DNA from: Caulobacter sp. CCH9-E1 | GTDB lineage: Bacteria > Pseudomonadota > Alphaproteobacteria > Caulobacterales > Caulobacteraceae | DNA length: 23,735 bases | Assembly: GCF_001556515.1 (NCBI RefSeq) | Contig: NZ_LSJA01000374.1 | Coordinates: forward strand, 1-23,735 | Reading direction: 5' to 3' | Shown: positions 1 through 6,813 of the stretch, one piece after another | Layout of the letters: every line of letters starts with the position of its first letter | How positions within the stretch are numbered: position 1 is the stretch's first letter | Notes under the pieces: model-generated | What the model saw: the letters and a program-made list of their open reading frames with translations, nothing else | Database searches by the model: none | Told to the model about the DNA's origin: nothing | Translations under genes and position numbers: made by a program

Positions 1-9
1 AACCCTCCG

Positions 10-165
10 CTAAATCCGCAGCCCGGCTGTCTCAAAACTTCTGACGACGTACACATCGGCGTCGGCGTCGAGCAAGCGCAGATAATCTGCCAGATGACCT
101 TCGTCATAGCTGGTGAGTTGTGGTGAATCGGGCGCCCGATCATCGAATCTCATCTTGACCACCAT
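10..165 (-). pseudogene. Truncated DUF2285-like protein
   Basis: Reading the minus strand gives 51 residues from ATG at 165 (or 47 from ATG at 153). The middle contains SYDEGHLADYLRLLDADAD, which resembles the start of the DUF2285 domain, a presumed DNA-binding or regulatory domain of about 100 residues in conjugative elements of alphaproteobacteria. After that motif the protein runs through about 15 residues that do not look like the family and stops at TAG (10-12). The usual middle and end of the domain are missing, so this looks like a 3' deletion, rearrangement or frameshift. The start choice is uncertain: an AAGG lies just upstream of 165. Family assignment is from memory of the motif, so it is tentative. 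Confidence 0.5.
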
Positions 166-280
166 GCCCTTGGCTTCCCGTCCGCGTTAACCAATAGGAC
201 AATGCCGAGCATTTTCGACGTGCTTGCCAGGCATAATTGCGCGCGGAATCTGCATTGCCTACTGCACACTCACAGGGGCT

Positions 281-495
281 GCTGGTTTGCGGTGCGCCCC
301 CGCAAACAGCTCCTGAACCCTGATCGGGGAGTTGGAAAACCGCGTTTAGACGGTTCCTGTGACCTTTAGCACCGGAGCGCCTGGACATACGTCACAGGCT
401 CCCCGACCGCGTGGTCAAGGATTGCGGCACCGTTACGGCCGGTGCCGAACCGCTAAACGTGGGGTTTCCACACCCCAGGCTGCCGCGTAGCAGCC
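281..495. other. Candidate structured RNA or cis-acting DNA site
   Basis: Seen: GCTG(G)TTTGCGG at 281-292 pairs with CCGCAAACAGC at 300-310. TCGGGGAG (324-331) and CCTGTGAC (356-363) pair with the adjacent arms CTCCCCGA (399-406) and GTCACAGG (391-398). Between the two left arms lies a third hairpin, AACCG (338-342) with CGGTT (351-355), giving a three-way junction. The loop of that hairpin, CGTTTAG (343-349), is complementary to CTAAACG at 453-459, a possible pseudoknot. Further hairpins: 425-432 with 440-447, 460-465 with 472-477, 478-483 with 490-495. GCACCGG (369-375) could instead pair with CCGGTGC (439-445), so alternative folds exist. Strand and function are unknown. Confidence 0.45.
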
Positions 496-540
496 CATCG
501 CCCTTTTAAGGCAGCGCTGGGGATTTTACCACTACCCACC

Positions 541-566
541 GCGAGCCGGGCGCCAGCCCGGTGAGC
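541..566. repeat. REP-like palindrome, copy 1
   Basis: GCGAGCCGGGC, four bases, GCCCGGTGAGC. The same frame (GCGAGCCGGGC...GCCCGGCGAGC) occurs at 3931-3956. Both copies lie just beyond 3' ends of genes and are followed by further GC-rich hairpins. Confidence 0.55.
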
Positions 567-608
567 GCGCCCATGCGGCCGCGCGGACCTTTGGGACGCG
601 CGGCCGCT

Positions 609-632
609 GCCGATCCGGCGCAGCGGATCGGC
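609..632. repeat. Perfect 9-bp hairpin
   Basis: GCCGATCCG (609-617), six-base loop, CGGATCGGC (624-632). It lies 12 bases beyond the DUF932 terminator hairpin on the minus strand and may back it up, or belong to the palindrome cluster that starts at 541. Confidence 0.45.
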
Positions 633-643
633 GCGCAAGCGGC

Positions 644-675
644 AAAACCGCAGGGCCGGAACTCCGGCCCTGCGG
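644..675 (-). terminator. Intrinsic terminator of the DUF932 gene
   Basis: Perfect 12-bp stem CCGCAGGGCCGG (648-659) with CCGGCCCTGCGG (664-675), loop of four, followed on the minus strand by TTTTG (644-647). It starts 10 bases after the DUF932 stop codon. Confidence 0.85.
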
Positions 676-685
676 CGGGGAACAG

Positions 686-1528
686 TCAGGCGGCCTTGAG
701 GCGCTGCATCCCCTCAGCCAGCGTCCAGAGCGCGCGATTAAGCGTCACGTTCTGGTCGATGCCGTTGATGGCGCGGGTTTGCACGCGGCGGATACGGCCC
801 TCCGCATTGCGCTTGCGGCCATGCAACCCGCCACGAACGACATTCTCCTGAATGACGTTGAATGTGGTCCACAGGCTGCGGTCTACATCCTCGCGGCGGC
901 GCGGCTCAATGATCTGCTCGGGCCGAATCGGGCTTTCGTCGTCGCCATAGCGAGCAACAAGGCTAACCTCGCCGAGCAAGCGCTGCTCATCCGGCGAAAG
1001 CTGGATCGCCTTCATCGACTCGCTGGCGTCGATCAGCCGGGGGAAGTCCTCGGCGACGGTGTAAACGCCTTCGATGATATCGTGCTCGATGTTGCCCTTA
1101 TGGGGAACGCGCACCTCCTCAAACCGCTCGCCCGCGATCATGCTGTTGGTGCAGACGAAACGCAGCATCCCGGCGAACATCTGATAGGCACTGGTCCCGT
1201 CATGGCTGTTCACGATGATGACTTCTGCGGCCTCGGGCTTGCCGATGCCGTCATCCCGGCGCAGGCGCAGCATGTGCTTGGCGTGGCCGTGGCGGCTGCC
1301 GTCGCGCGGAACGGACTGGACCGCGAAGAACGGCGACCATCCTTCCCGACGCAGCCCCTCTACGATGTCGATGGTGGGGACATAGACATAGCGATCCGAA
1401 CGGCTGTCGTGCGCCTCGCGGGCGAAGATTGACGGGACGTGCCGATACAGCGCCTCGTTATCGAGCGGCTCCCGGCCGCTGATCTGATGGGCGTTGCGAC
1501 CGAACCGAGTGGCAAGCTGGTAGTGCAT
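686..1528 (-). CDS. DUF932 domain protein
   Basis: A 280-residue protein of the DUF932 family, which is common on plasmids, phages and integrative elements and resembles phage/plasmid-like proteins of unknown role. The family signature is seen in the central part: the stretch around YQMFAGMLRFVCTNSMI (about residues 125-141), preceded by VIIVNSHDGTSA and followed by a helical C-terminal half. The start is ATG at 1528, not further upstream, because a near-perfect Shine-Dalgarno (AAAGGAGG) lies five bases before it and the upstream extension is low-complexity Arg/Pro/Ser. Downstream is a strong intrinsic terminator, so the gene ends its own transcript. Length is normal for the family. Function is not known. 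Its place next to DUF736 in an element suggests a maintenance or host-interaction role, which is inference only. Confidence 0.9.
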   Translation of the reverse strand: MHYQLATRFGRNAHQISGREPLDNEALYRHVPSIFAREAHDSRSDRYVYVPTIDIVEGLRREGWSPFFAVQSVPRDGSRHGHAKHMLRLRRDDGIGKPEAAEVIIVNSHDGTSAYQMFAGMLRFVCTNSMIAGERFEEVRVPHKGNIEHDIIEGVYTVAEDFPRLIDASESMKAIQLSPDEQRLLGEVSLVARYGDDESPIRPEQIIEPRRREDVDRSLWTTFNVIQENVVRGGLHGRKRNAEGRIRRVQTRAINGIDQNVTLNRALWTLAEGMQRLKAA

Positions 1529-1817
1529 TTTGGCCTCCTTTGGGCTTGGGTTTCCGCGCAGCGGAGCGCCGCGCTGAAACCCTGCCCGTCGGCGAGACCG
1601 GGGGTGCAACCGGAGTGGGCGGCTTCGCGGGGAACCGGCTGCACGGAACGCGCAGCGTGGAGGAAGCTGGGCGGAAGCCGCTCCGAAGGGCGCTGGGGGC
1701 AGCGCCCCAAGCACCTCGGACAACATGCCGGGCCGACTGGCCCGTCCGCTTTTGATAACCGGCGTAACAAGCGCACGAAGGCGCCCCGCTCCAATGGAGC
1801 GGGGCGCCGTGTCGGGG
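1529..1817. other. Upstream region of DUF932, no gene
   Basis: 289 bases of GC-rich sequence with imperfect inverted repeats (for example TTTCCGCGCAGCG at 1551-1563 against CGCCGCGCTGAAA at 1567-1579). It should contain the DUF932 promoter, but I see no clear -35/-10 pair. The terminator of DUF736 sits at its right edge. No supported coding frame. Confidence 0.6.
1780..1808 (-). terminator. Terminator hairpin of DUF736
   Basis: Perfect 13-bp stem GGCGCCCCGCTCC (1780-1792) with GGAGCGGGGCGCC (1796-1808) and a loop AAT, starting 9 bases after the DUF736 stop. There is no long U tract on the minus strand (CTTCGTG follows), so efficiency is uncertain. Confidence 0.65.
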
Positions 1818-2117
1818 TCAGCGGGACCAGATCAGCGCGTATTCGCCGGCGGTCTCGGTCTCTGATAGAGTGGCGTAGATCGGCGCCGGGAAGGCGGGAT
1901 CGTCCAGCTTGACCGAGATGTAGTCGCGGTTCTCGCGGCTGGTCTTCTTCCATCCCGCGCCGCACTCGACGGAACCGACCGCGAGGCGGTAGTCTGGGGC
2001 CTTCTCGCTCTCCTTATCGATCGGCCGGAGGGTGGCCTTGGCGTTGAGGGTGAGCGTCTTGATGGTTCCGGTGAAGGAGCCGTTGGCCGCCTGGGTGAAG
2101 GTGCCGATGGTCGCCAT
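1818..2117 (-). CDS. DUF736 family protein
   Basis: A 99-residue protein of the DUF736 family, small and mostly beta-strand, found almost only on plasmids and integrative elements of alphaproteobacteria. It begins MATIGTF and contains the characteristic segments [14 protein letters not shown] and [18 protein letters not shown]. These resemble the single-stranded-DNA-binding-like fold sometimes suggested for the family, but that role is not proven. The ATG at 2117 was chosen because the family motif starts there and AAAGGAA lies about nine bases upstream. A longer frame reaching 2258 adds only Arg/Ser-rich residues. The gene has its own hairpin downstream. Normal full length; no defect seen. 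Confidence 0.9.
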   Translation of the reverse strand: MATIGTFTQAANGSFTGTIKTLTLNAKATLRPIDKESEKAPDYRLAVGSVECGAGWKKTSRENRDYISVKLDDPAFPAPIYATLSETETAGEYALIWSR

Positions 2118-2466
2118 GTCGAAGTTCCTTTCGCTTTCGGGCCACGACCGCCGCGGCCTCGATGGCGATCGGTGAAGCAGGGACGATCGGACGCGCACCG
2201 CTTGCGGCCCAGCGAAGCGCCGGACGGCGGAGCGCGGCTTTTTTGCTTCGCGATGCAAAGCCGAAGGCGGCGGAAAAAAGCCGCGCGGCGCTGTTGCGCC
2301 AAGACGATCGAGGCGAAGCCGGCCCGCTTAGATCAAGCCATTGGAGAGGCCGCAGCGTCGTGTCGGCACTGGCAAGGAATCGCGCTCTGACCATCGGCAC
2401 TCGCCAAGGTGCAGAGCGAGCAAGGGGCGATGAGACCGACTCCACATCCAGACACCGGCCGGCGGG
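2118..2466. other. Gene-free region between DUF736 and the metal cassette
   Basis: 349 bases without a supported gene. It should carry the DUF736 promoter on the minus strand. The main structure is a perfect 13-bp inverted repeat with A6/T6 ends (2232-2286). The right part (2330-2466) may be the scar where the metal cassette joined the element; no direct repeats or IS ends were recognised. Confidence 0.6.
2232..2286. repeat. 13-bp perfect inverted repeat with T6/A6 inner ends
   Basis: GCGCGGCTTTTTT (2232-2244) and AAAAAAGCCGCGC (2274-2286) are exact reverse complements separated by 29 bases. The T and A runs pair within the stem, so it does not look like a standard terminator on either strand. 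Confidence 0.8.
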
Positions 2467-3114
2467 CTAGAGGGCGACTTGCTCCCGCCCCGGAGATGCG
2501 ATCCCGCGCAGCTCGGCGCGCGCCTGACGGACGATCTGCCATCCGCCGCTGACACCAAGCCCGGCAAGGATCACGGCGACCGCGATGTCCGGCCAGGCCG
2601 TCCCGGTGCCGAACACGCCGAGCGCGGCGGCCACCACGGCGATGTTGCCGATCGCGTCGTTGCGCGAGCAGATCCACACCGATCTGCGGTTGGCGTCGCC
2701 GTCACGGTGCCGCCACAGCATGACGGCGCAGACGAGATTGGCGAACAGCGCAAGCACACCGATGACGCCCATCGTCTCGGCCTGCGGCAAGGCACCAGTC
2801 ATCGCCATCCAGACGGTGCTGCCGAGAATCCACAGGCCGAGCAGCAACAGGGACGCCCCCTTAAGCAACGCGGCCCGCGCGCGCCATTGCAGCGCCATGC
2901 CGGCGACGCCGAGGCTGATCGCGTAGTTGGCGCTGTCGCCGAGGAAGTCGAGCGCATCGGCCTTGAGCGCGGCCGAGTGCGCCGCGACACCGGCGACGAT
3001 CTCGACCGCGAACATGCTGGCATTGATCGCAAGCGCGATCCACAGCACGCGCCGCCATGCCTTGTCCCTGGTCGGCGCGGTCGTCTCGCAGCCGCCGCAG
3101 CATCCGCCTGCCAT
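2467..3114 (-). CDS. Short CDF-type cation transporter
   Basis: A 215-residue membrane protein that likely exports divalent heavy metal ions (Zn, Cd, Co or Pb) from the cytoplasm. It starts MAGGCCGGCETT, a Cys-rich cytoplasmic tail, followed by about six hydrophobic segments. The second segment carries KADALDFLGDSANY, the Asp-containing site of the cation diffusion facilitator family. The fifth has SRNDAIGN in place of the usual His-x-x-x-Asp, so the metal site is atypical. It is shorter than classical CDF proteins (about 300 residues) and lacks the cytoplasmic C-terminal domain. The start ATG at 3114 has GAGGTGA upstream; the 14 extra residues of the longer frame are unlikely. It is divergent from the MerR gene and shares its dyad-containing promoter, so induction by metal-bound MerR is expected. 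Confidence 0.85.
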   Translation of the reverse strand: MAGGCCGGCETTAPTRDKAWRRVLWIALAINASMFAVEIVAGVAAHSAALKADALDFLGDSANYAISLGVAGMALQWRARAALLKGASLLLLGLWILGSTVWMAMTGALPQAETMGVIGVLALFANLVCAVMLWRHRDGDANRRSVWICSRNDAIGNIAVVAAALGVFGTGTAWPDIAVAVILAGLGVSGGWQIVRQARAELRGIASPGREQVAL

Positions 3115-3146
3115 GATCGTCACCTCGATTCGTTCGATGCGACAGG

Positions 3147-3178
3147 CTATATGCACCCTGTAGCAACTACAGGGTCAA
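3147..3178 (-). promoter_or_regulatory. MerR-type promoter and operator of the metal cassette
   Basis: Perfect dyad ACCCTGTAG (3155-3163), CAA, CTACAGGGT (3167-3175). On the minus strand it lies between a -35 TTGACC (3173-3178) and a -10 ATATAG (3147-3152), spacer 20 (19 if the -10 is CATATA). An overlong 19-20 bp spacer filled by the dyad is the hallmark of promoters that MerR-family activators untwist. It drives the CDF gene and probably lets the regulator repress its own divergent gene, whose ATG is 7 bases away. Confidence 0.9.
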
Positions 3179-3182
3179 GGCT

Positions 3183-3584
3183 ATGGCGCTCACCATCGGC
3201 GAGCTGGGCAAGGCGACGGACACGAAGGTGGAAACGATCCGCTATTATGAGCGGATCGGGCTGTTGCCGAAGCCTCCGCGCACCGGCGGCAACTACCGCG
3301 CCTATGACGCGGTCGAGCTGGGGCGGCTGAGCTTCATCCGCCGCGCCCGCGATCTCGGCTTCCCGCTCGACCAGGTGCGCGCGCTGCTCTCGCTGTCGGA
3401 CGATCGCGGCCGGGACTGTGCAACGGTCGATGCGCTCGCCCGCGACCATCTCAGCGAAGTCGAGCGCAAGACCGCCGATCTGACGGCGTTGCGCCGGGAG
3501 CTGGCCGCGCTCATCACCTCATGCGGGGGCGGCACGGTCGCGGACTGCCGCATCATCGAGGCGCTTGCGCCCCACAACGGATAG
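3183..3584 (+). CDS. MerR-family heavy-metal regulator (ZntR/CadR/PbrR type)
   Basis: A 133-residue transcription factor. Residues 1-70 form the winged-helix DNA-binding domain ([31 protein letters not shown]), then a dimerisation helix (about 83-112) and a metal-binding loop. Cys79, Cys114 and Cys122 match the metal-ligand pattern of the Zn/Cd/Pb subgroup; the exact metal cannot be read from sequence. It is divergent from the CDF gene across a perfect dyad and followed 7 bases later by a ynfA-like gene, so it probably leads a two-gene operon. The start ATG at 3183 gives the standard N-terminus; only a short AAGG-like ribosome site precedes it. The dyad starts just upstream, so autoregulation is likely. 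Confidence 0.93.
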   Translation: MALTIGELGKATDTKVETIRYYERIGLLPKPPRTGGNYRAYDAVELGRLSFIRRARDLGFPLDQVRALLSLSDDRGRDCATVDALARDHLSEVERKTADLTALRRELAALITSCGGGTVADCRIIEALAPHNG

Positions 3585-3591
3585 GGAGCCT

Positions 3592-3921
3592 ATGACGATC
3601 ACGCCCTTTGCCTATGTCGGCGCGGCCCTGGCCGAGATCGCCGGATGCTATTCGTTCTGGGCATGGCTCCGCCTCGGCAAGTCGCCGTTGTGGATCGTGC
3701 CGGGCATGATCTCGCTGGCGCTGTTCGCCTGGCTGCTGACGCTGGTGGACAGCGATGCGGCGGGACGCGCCTATGCTGCCTATGGCGGCGTTTATATCGC
3801 GGCCTCGCTCGGCTGGTTGTGGGCGGTCGAAGGGCTGCGCCCCGACCGCTGGGACGTGACCGGCGCGGTCATCTGCCTTGTCGGCGCGACCGTGATCCTG
3901 TTCGGGCCGCGCCCGGCCTGA
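3592..3921 (+). CDS. ynfA: UPF0060 (YnfA) family membrane protein
   Basis: A 109-residue inner-membrane protein of the UPF0060/YnfA family, typically 105-110 residues with four transmembrane helices and related in fold to small multidrug resistance transporters. Seen: [21 protein letters not shown] near the N-terminus, [20 protein letters not shown] in the third segment and the final helix ending in FGPRP, all typical of the family. Start ATG at 3592 follows GGGAG. It sits 7 bases after the MerR gene, so co-transcription is likely and the context suggests a role in metal or toxic-ion tolerance. Direct transport activity for metals is not established for the family. Confidence 0.92.
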   Translation: MTITPFAYVGAALAEIAGCYSFWAWLRLGKSPLWIVPGMISLALFAWLLTLVDSDAAGRAYAAYGGVYIAASLGWLWAVEGLRPDRWDVTGAVICLVGATVILFGPRPA

Positions 3922-3930
3922 CCTGCATTC

Positions 3931-3956
3931 GCGAGCCGGGCCTTGGCCCGGCGAGC
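3931..3956. repeat. REP-like palindrome, copy 2
   Basis: GCGAGCCGGGCC, TT, GGCCCGGCGAGC, with an 8-bp perfect core stem (GCCGGGCC/GGCCCGGC). Matches the copy at 541-566. It lies between the convergent 3' ends of ynfA and the ParB-like gene and may act as the ynfA terminator. Confidence 0.6.
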
Positions 3957-3996
3957 GACGACGCTCCTCAAACAGCAAAAGCGGCAGCGAATGAAA

Positions 3997-4024
3997 GGCC
4001 GGGACCGCTCGCGCGGCCCCGGCC
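3997..4024 (-). terminator. Terminator of the ParB-like gene
   Basis: Stem GGCCGGG-A-CCGC (3997-4008) with GCGG-C-CCCGGCC (4013-4024), one mismatch, followed on the minus strand by TTTCATT. It starts 8 bases after the stop codon of the ParB-like gene. Confidence 0.7.
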
Positions 4025-4032
4025 CGATGCCG

Positions 4033-6114
4033 CTATTCGGCGGCGACGGCGAAGGACGCTTCGCCGTCCTCCGCTTCGGTATCGGGAGCCTCCGCTTCGG
4101 ACGGCTGCTCCACGCTTCCCACGTCCTCGGCCACGACGGTTGCGGACTGCTCCGCCTCCGGCTCCGAGGTCCGCAGGATCGCAGGCAACCAGCCGGTCCC
4201 GGCCAGAAGCTGCTCGGCGGCCTGCGCCATGTCCGGCTTCTTCATGTCCGCGATACGGCGGGCGGCGTCCTCCGACACGCCTTCGGTCACAGCCTCCACG
4301 ATATGCGCCTTGGTGATGCGGCCAAGGTAGCTGTCCACGGTCGGCGTCCAGTCCTTCGCCACGTCCAGCGCCAGCGCCGTCGCCAGCCTGTCCGCCGTTT
4401 GCAGCGAACGAGGCTTGCGGTCCCACGGCAGGCGCAGCGCATTGACGGTGCGGGACGCGCAATGCGCCAGCAGCGCCAGCCGCTTCTCGTCGTCCAGCGC
4501 GACCACGAAGCCCCACAGGTCGGCCACGTCACGCGGCATCCGCTCGGCCCACGCCTCGCGGGCCTCGTTCGCCTTGGCGGCAAGCGGCGTGTCCTCGATC
4601 CCATCCGCATGGCTGCCAAGCGGCGTCACGGTCGGGCGGACCTCAAGGCAACCGGCTTCGGCGTAGCTGTAGAACAACTGCGCCGTGAGCGTGTGGGTTA
4701 AGGCGATCAGCGCCAGATCGGGCCGTTCGCCAAGGGCGACGCGTAAGGCCAGCGTCCGATAGGCGGACAGGTCGCGGGTGAGGCTGTCGGAAATCGGCTT
4801 GCCCGGTTCCTCGTCCTCTTCCTCGATCTCCTGCACGTCCTCGTCGCCGTCCTCGGCCTGCTCGTCCTCCACGGCCTCCGGGTCGGTCGGGTCGCCCTCG
4901 GCTTCCGGCTCGGGCTGCGGGTCCGCCAGCGCCTCGTCCTCGGCTCGGACGAAACCGCGCTCGATCCTGACCGTACCGTCATGGTGAAGCACGACGAACG
5001 CGCCGCCATGCGCGATCACGTTGGCGTCGTAGGCGGAACGCTTGGCCGAAATGGCGTCGATCTCGTCGGACACCACCTCCAGCCTCGCCGCCAGGTCCTC
5101 GGGCATCTCGTCATAGGACGAATAGCCTTCGGCCAATTCGTCATGCTGGATCGACAGCGCCTCCAGCCGGGCCTCGTCCTCATCGGACAGGGGAACGGTC
5201 TGCGGATAGAAACGCCGCATCCCGTGCGCATGGGGATAGTCGATATGCGCCTCGGCCCATTTCCAGCCCTCGGCCTGAACCTCGTCCGCGATCTCGTGCA
5301 GCTTCTCGGCGGCGAGCATGTCGAGCAAGCCCGCATCCTCGAAGAACCCGCCCCGGTCCTCGCTGAACAGGTCGCGGATTATGTTGCCGCCAGCCTCGAT
5401 ATAGGCGTCGGCTCCGACGAACACCGCGCGGCGATCATCGGCGGGCACGTTGGCGGCGGTCATATCGCGACGGATGATCCACGGCTCGCGATTGTGATGC
5501 AGGTTCTCGAACACCTGCTCCTGCCGGGCATGGTCCTCGGTGATCGCGAAGGCCATAAGCTGGTCCAGCGTAAGGCCATCCTCACGATAGACCTGCAATA
5601 GCTTGGGCGAGACAGCGCCAAGGCGAAGCCGCTGCTTCACCACGCCAGCCGATACGCCGAACCGCGCGCCGATCTCCTGCGCGCCCCAGCCCTTGCCGTC
5701 CGCAAGCTCGCGGAACCGCTCGAACTGGTCGGCGGGGTGCATCGGGGTCCGGGTGACGTTCTCGTCCAGACTGATCTCGGCGGGATCGTTCTGCGTATCG
5801 AGCCAGCACCGGACAGGCTCGGACTTCCTGATCTGCTTGCGCTTGGCGCGCAGCAGCATCGCCAGCCTTCGGCCCTCGCCAGCGGTGACGAGGTAATAGC
5901 CGGTCGGCGTCCCGTCCTCTTTGACTTCCGGCTCCACGACAAGGTTCTGGATCAGCCCCTTGTGCTGGATCGAAGCGGCCAGCGCCTCGATAGCGGCTTC
6001 TCCGTGCGGCACCTTGCGGGCATTGCGCGGGGACTTCTTGAGCTTTGCGAGCGGCACGAAAATCTCGACGCCCGACACAGGCTCGGCGGCAACGGTTTCG
6101 GTAACAGCGTTCAT
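4033..6114 (-). CDS. Large ParB/RepB/Spo0J-like protein
   Basis: A 693-residue protein. Residues about 17-120 form a ParB N-terminal domain (PLAKLKKSPRNARK, HKGLIQNLVVEP, LVTAGEGRRLAML, SLDENVTR), and residues about 125-172 a helix-turn-helix region (QEIGARFGVSAGVVKQRLRL). Residues 392-437 are an extremely acidic linker, then a C-terminal part of unknown fold (about 440-650) and another acidic tail. Plasmid ParB proteins are usually about 300 residues; this long form is typical of alphaproteobacterial integrative elements. Its exact job (partition, regulation or CTP-dependent DNA sliding) is not known. There is no ParA gene in the window. ATG at 6114 was preferred over GTG at 6117 because AAGGAG is seven bases upstream of it. 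A terminator follows. Confidence 0.9.
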   Translation of the reverse strand: MNAVTETVAAEPVSGVEIFVPLAKLKKSPRNARKVPHGEAAIEALAASIQHKGLIQNLVVEPEVKEDGTPTGYYLVTAGEGRRLAMLLRAKRKQIRKSEPVRCWLDTQNDPAEISLDENVTRTPMHPADQFERFRELADGKGWGAQEIGARFGVSAGVVKQRLRLGAVSPKLLQVYREDGLTLDQLMAFAITEDHARQEQVFENLHHNREPWIIRRDMTAANVPADDRRAVFVGADAYIEAGGNIIRDLFSEDRGGFFEDAGLLDMLAAEKLHEIADEVQAEGWKWAEAHIDYPHAHGMRRFYPQTVPLSDEDEARLEALSIQHDELAEGYSSYDEMPEDLAARLEVVSDEIDAISAKRSAYDANVIAHGGAFVVLHHDGTVRIERGFVRAEDEALADPQPEPEAEGDPTDPEAVEDEQAEDGDEDVQEIEEEDEEPGKPISDSLTRDLSAYRTLALRVALGERPDLALIALTHTLTAQLFYSYAEAGCLEVRPTVTPLGSHADGIEDTPLAAKANEAREAWAERMPRDVADLWGFVVALDDEKRLALLAHCASRTVNALRLPWDRKPRSLQTADRLATALALDVAKDWTPTVDSYLGRITKAHIVEAVTEGVSEDAARRIADMKKPDMAQAAEQLLAGTGWLPAILRTSEPEAEQSATVVAEDVGSVEQPSEAEAPDTEAEDGEASFAVAAE

Positions 6115-6512
6115 CACACTTCTCCTTCAAACCGCACTCACCCCGGAATGGGGTGGGCGGCGAAAGAGCGACCGGCAGGCCCGCCGGCGGAGCCGGGCAG
6201 CACCCGCAGGGCCGGAACGCAGAGGAGGTAAGCGCGGCACGCGCGTTGCGGCCCGGCGCGGCGGGCCTAGAGGGAAGCGACGCCCACCCCATCTCGGGGA
6301 GTGCAACGACCGCCAATGCGATCGGCCGGCGCAGCCTTGGCCGATCTCCGCAGCCTGGAAGAACCTCAATCCGCGGGGCGGATTGACCGACCGGCGCACC
6401 AGCGCCGCCCGCCATGCTGATCGTCACCCGGCAGGGCCGAAACCCGTCAGGGGTTCGGTCGCAGCGCAGCGGAGATAGAGCGGCGGTCCCGCAGGGAGGC
6501 GCCAACCCCATC
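6115..6512. other. Gene-free, GC-rich region between parB-like gene and toxin-antitoxin operon
   Basis: About 400 bases with no supported gene; open frames here run through GC-rich palindromes. It contains the ribosome site and presumably the promoter of the ParB-like gene, a perfect hairpin CACCCC/GGGGTG (6139-6155), a related CCCC/GGGG hairpin (6287-6299) and a hairpin around 6437-6461 (CCGAAACCC/GGGGTTCGG, one mismatch). ParB-binding sites could lie here but none was recognised. Confidence 0.6.
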
Positions 6513-6554
6513 TTGCAATTTATACCTTCATCGACTAACATGCAGTCATTGACT
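6513..6554 (+). promoter_or_regulatory. Promoter and operator of the toxin-antitoxin operon
   Basis: TTGCAA (6513-6518), 17-base spacer, TAACAT (6536-6541) fits a sigma-70-like promoter in an AT-rich pocket. Directly downstream is the palindrome AGTCA-T-TGACT (6544-6554), with a further GACT at 6533-6536, suiting autorepression by the ribbon-helix-helix antitoxin. Confidence 0.6.
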
Positions 6555-6567
6555 TATGGAGGTCAGC

Positions 6568-6813
6568 ATGGCGGTCATGACGATCCGAAACATCGACGAT
6601 GCGATCAAAAATCGCCTGCGCCTGCGCGCGGCAATGCACGGCCGTTCTATGGAAGACGAGGCGCGCGACATCCTGCGCTCGGCGCTCTCGACCGAAATCC
6701 CGCGCCCTCGCAATCTGGGCCAGGCCATCAATGAGCGCTTCGGCGCGCTGGGCGGCGTCGATCTGCCTGACCTGCCCCGTGAGGCGATCCGGCCGGTGGA
6801 CTTCGGCGAATGA
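6568..6813 (+). CDS. FitA-like ribbon-helix-helix antitoxin
   Basis: An 81-residue antitoxin. It begins MAVMTIRNIDDAIKNRLRLR, the beta strand and first helix of a ribbon-helix-helix DNA-binding domain of the FitA/VapB type, followed by HGRSMEDEARDILRSAL. The C-terminal half (about 45-81) should wrap the toxin. The start is ATG at 6568, because GGAGG lies five bases upstream; the ATG at 6556 would overlap that ribosome site. The stop codon overlaps the toxin start (ATGA at 6810-6813), so the two are translationally coupled. It likely represses its own promoter through the adjacent palindrome. Standard length, apparently intact. Confidence 0.92.
   Translation: MAVMTIRNIDDAIKNRLRLRAAMHGRSMEDEARDILRSALSTEIPRPRNLGQAINERFGALGGVDLPDLPREAIRPVDFGE

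Larger units (their letters stand above)
166..685. other. Gene-free, hairpin-rich region
   Basis: No convincing coding frame in 520 bases. Short open frames here are rich in Arg, Pro, Ser and Gly and read through palindromes. The stretch holds a dense series of inverted repeats (281-310, 324-406, 425-447, 460-477, 478-495), a REP-like palindrome (541-566), a 9-bp hairpin (609-617 with 624-632) and the terminator of the DUF932 gene (644-675). It separates two minus-strand genes, so it could be the leader of the DUF2285 remnant, a free RNA gene or an origin-like site. Confidence 0.7.

Noticed and set aside
140..388. 82-residue minus-strand frame (and 453-638, 561-851)
   Set aside because: They run through the palindrome cluster, have no family resemblance and no ribosome site.
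779..1432. 217-residue plus-strand frame
   Set aside because: Antisense to the well-supported DUF932 gene.
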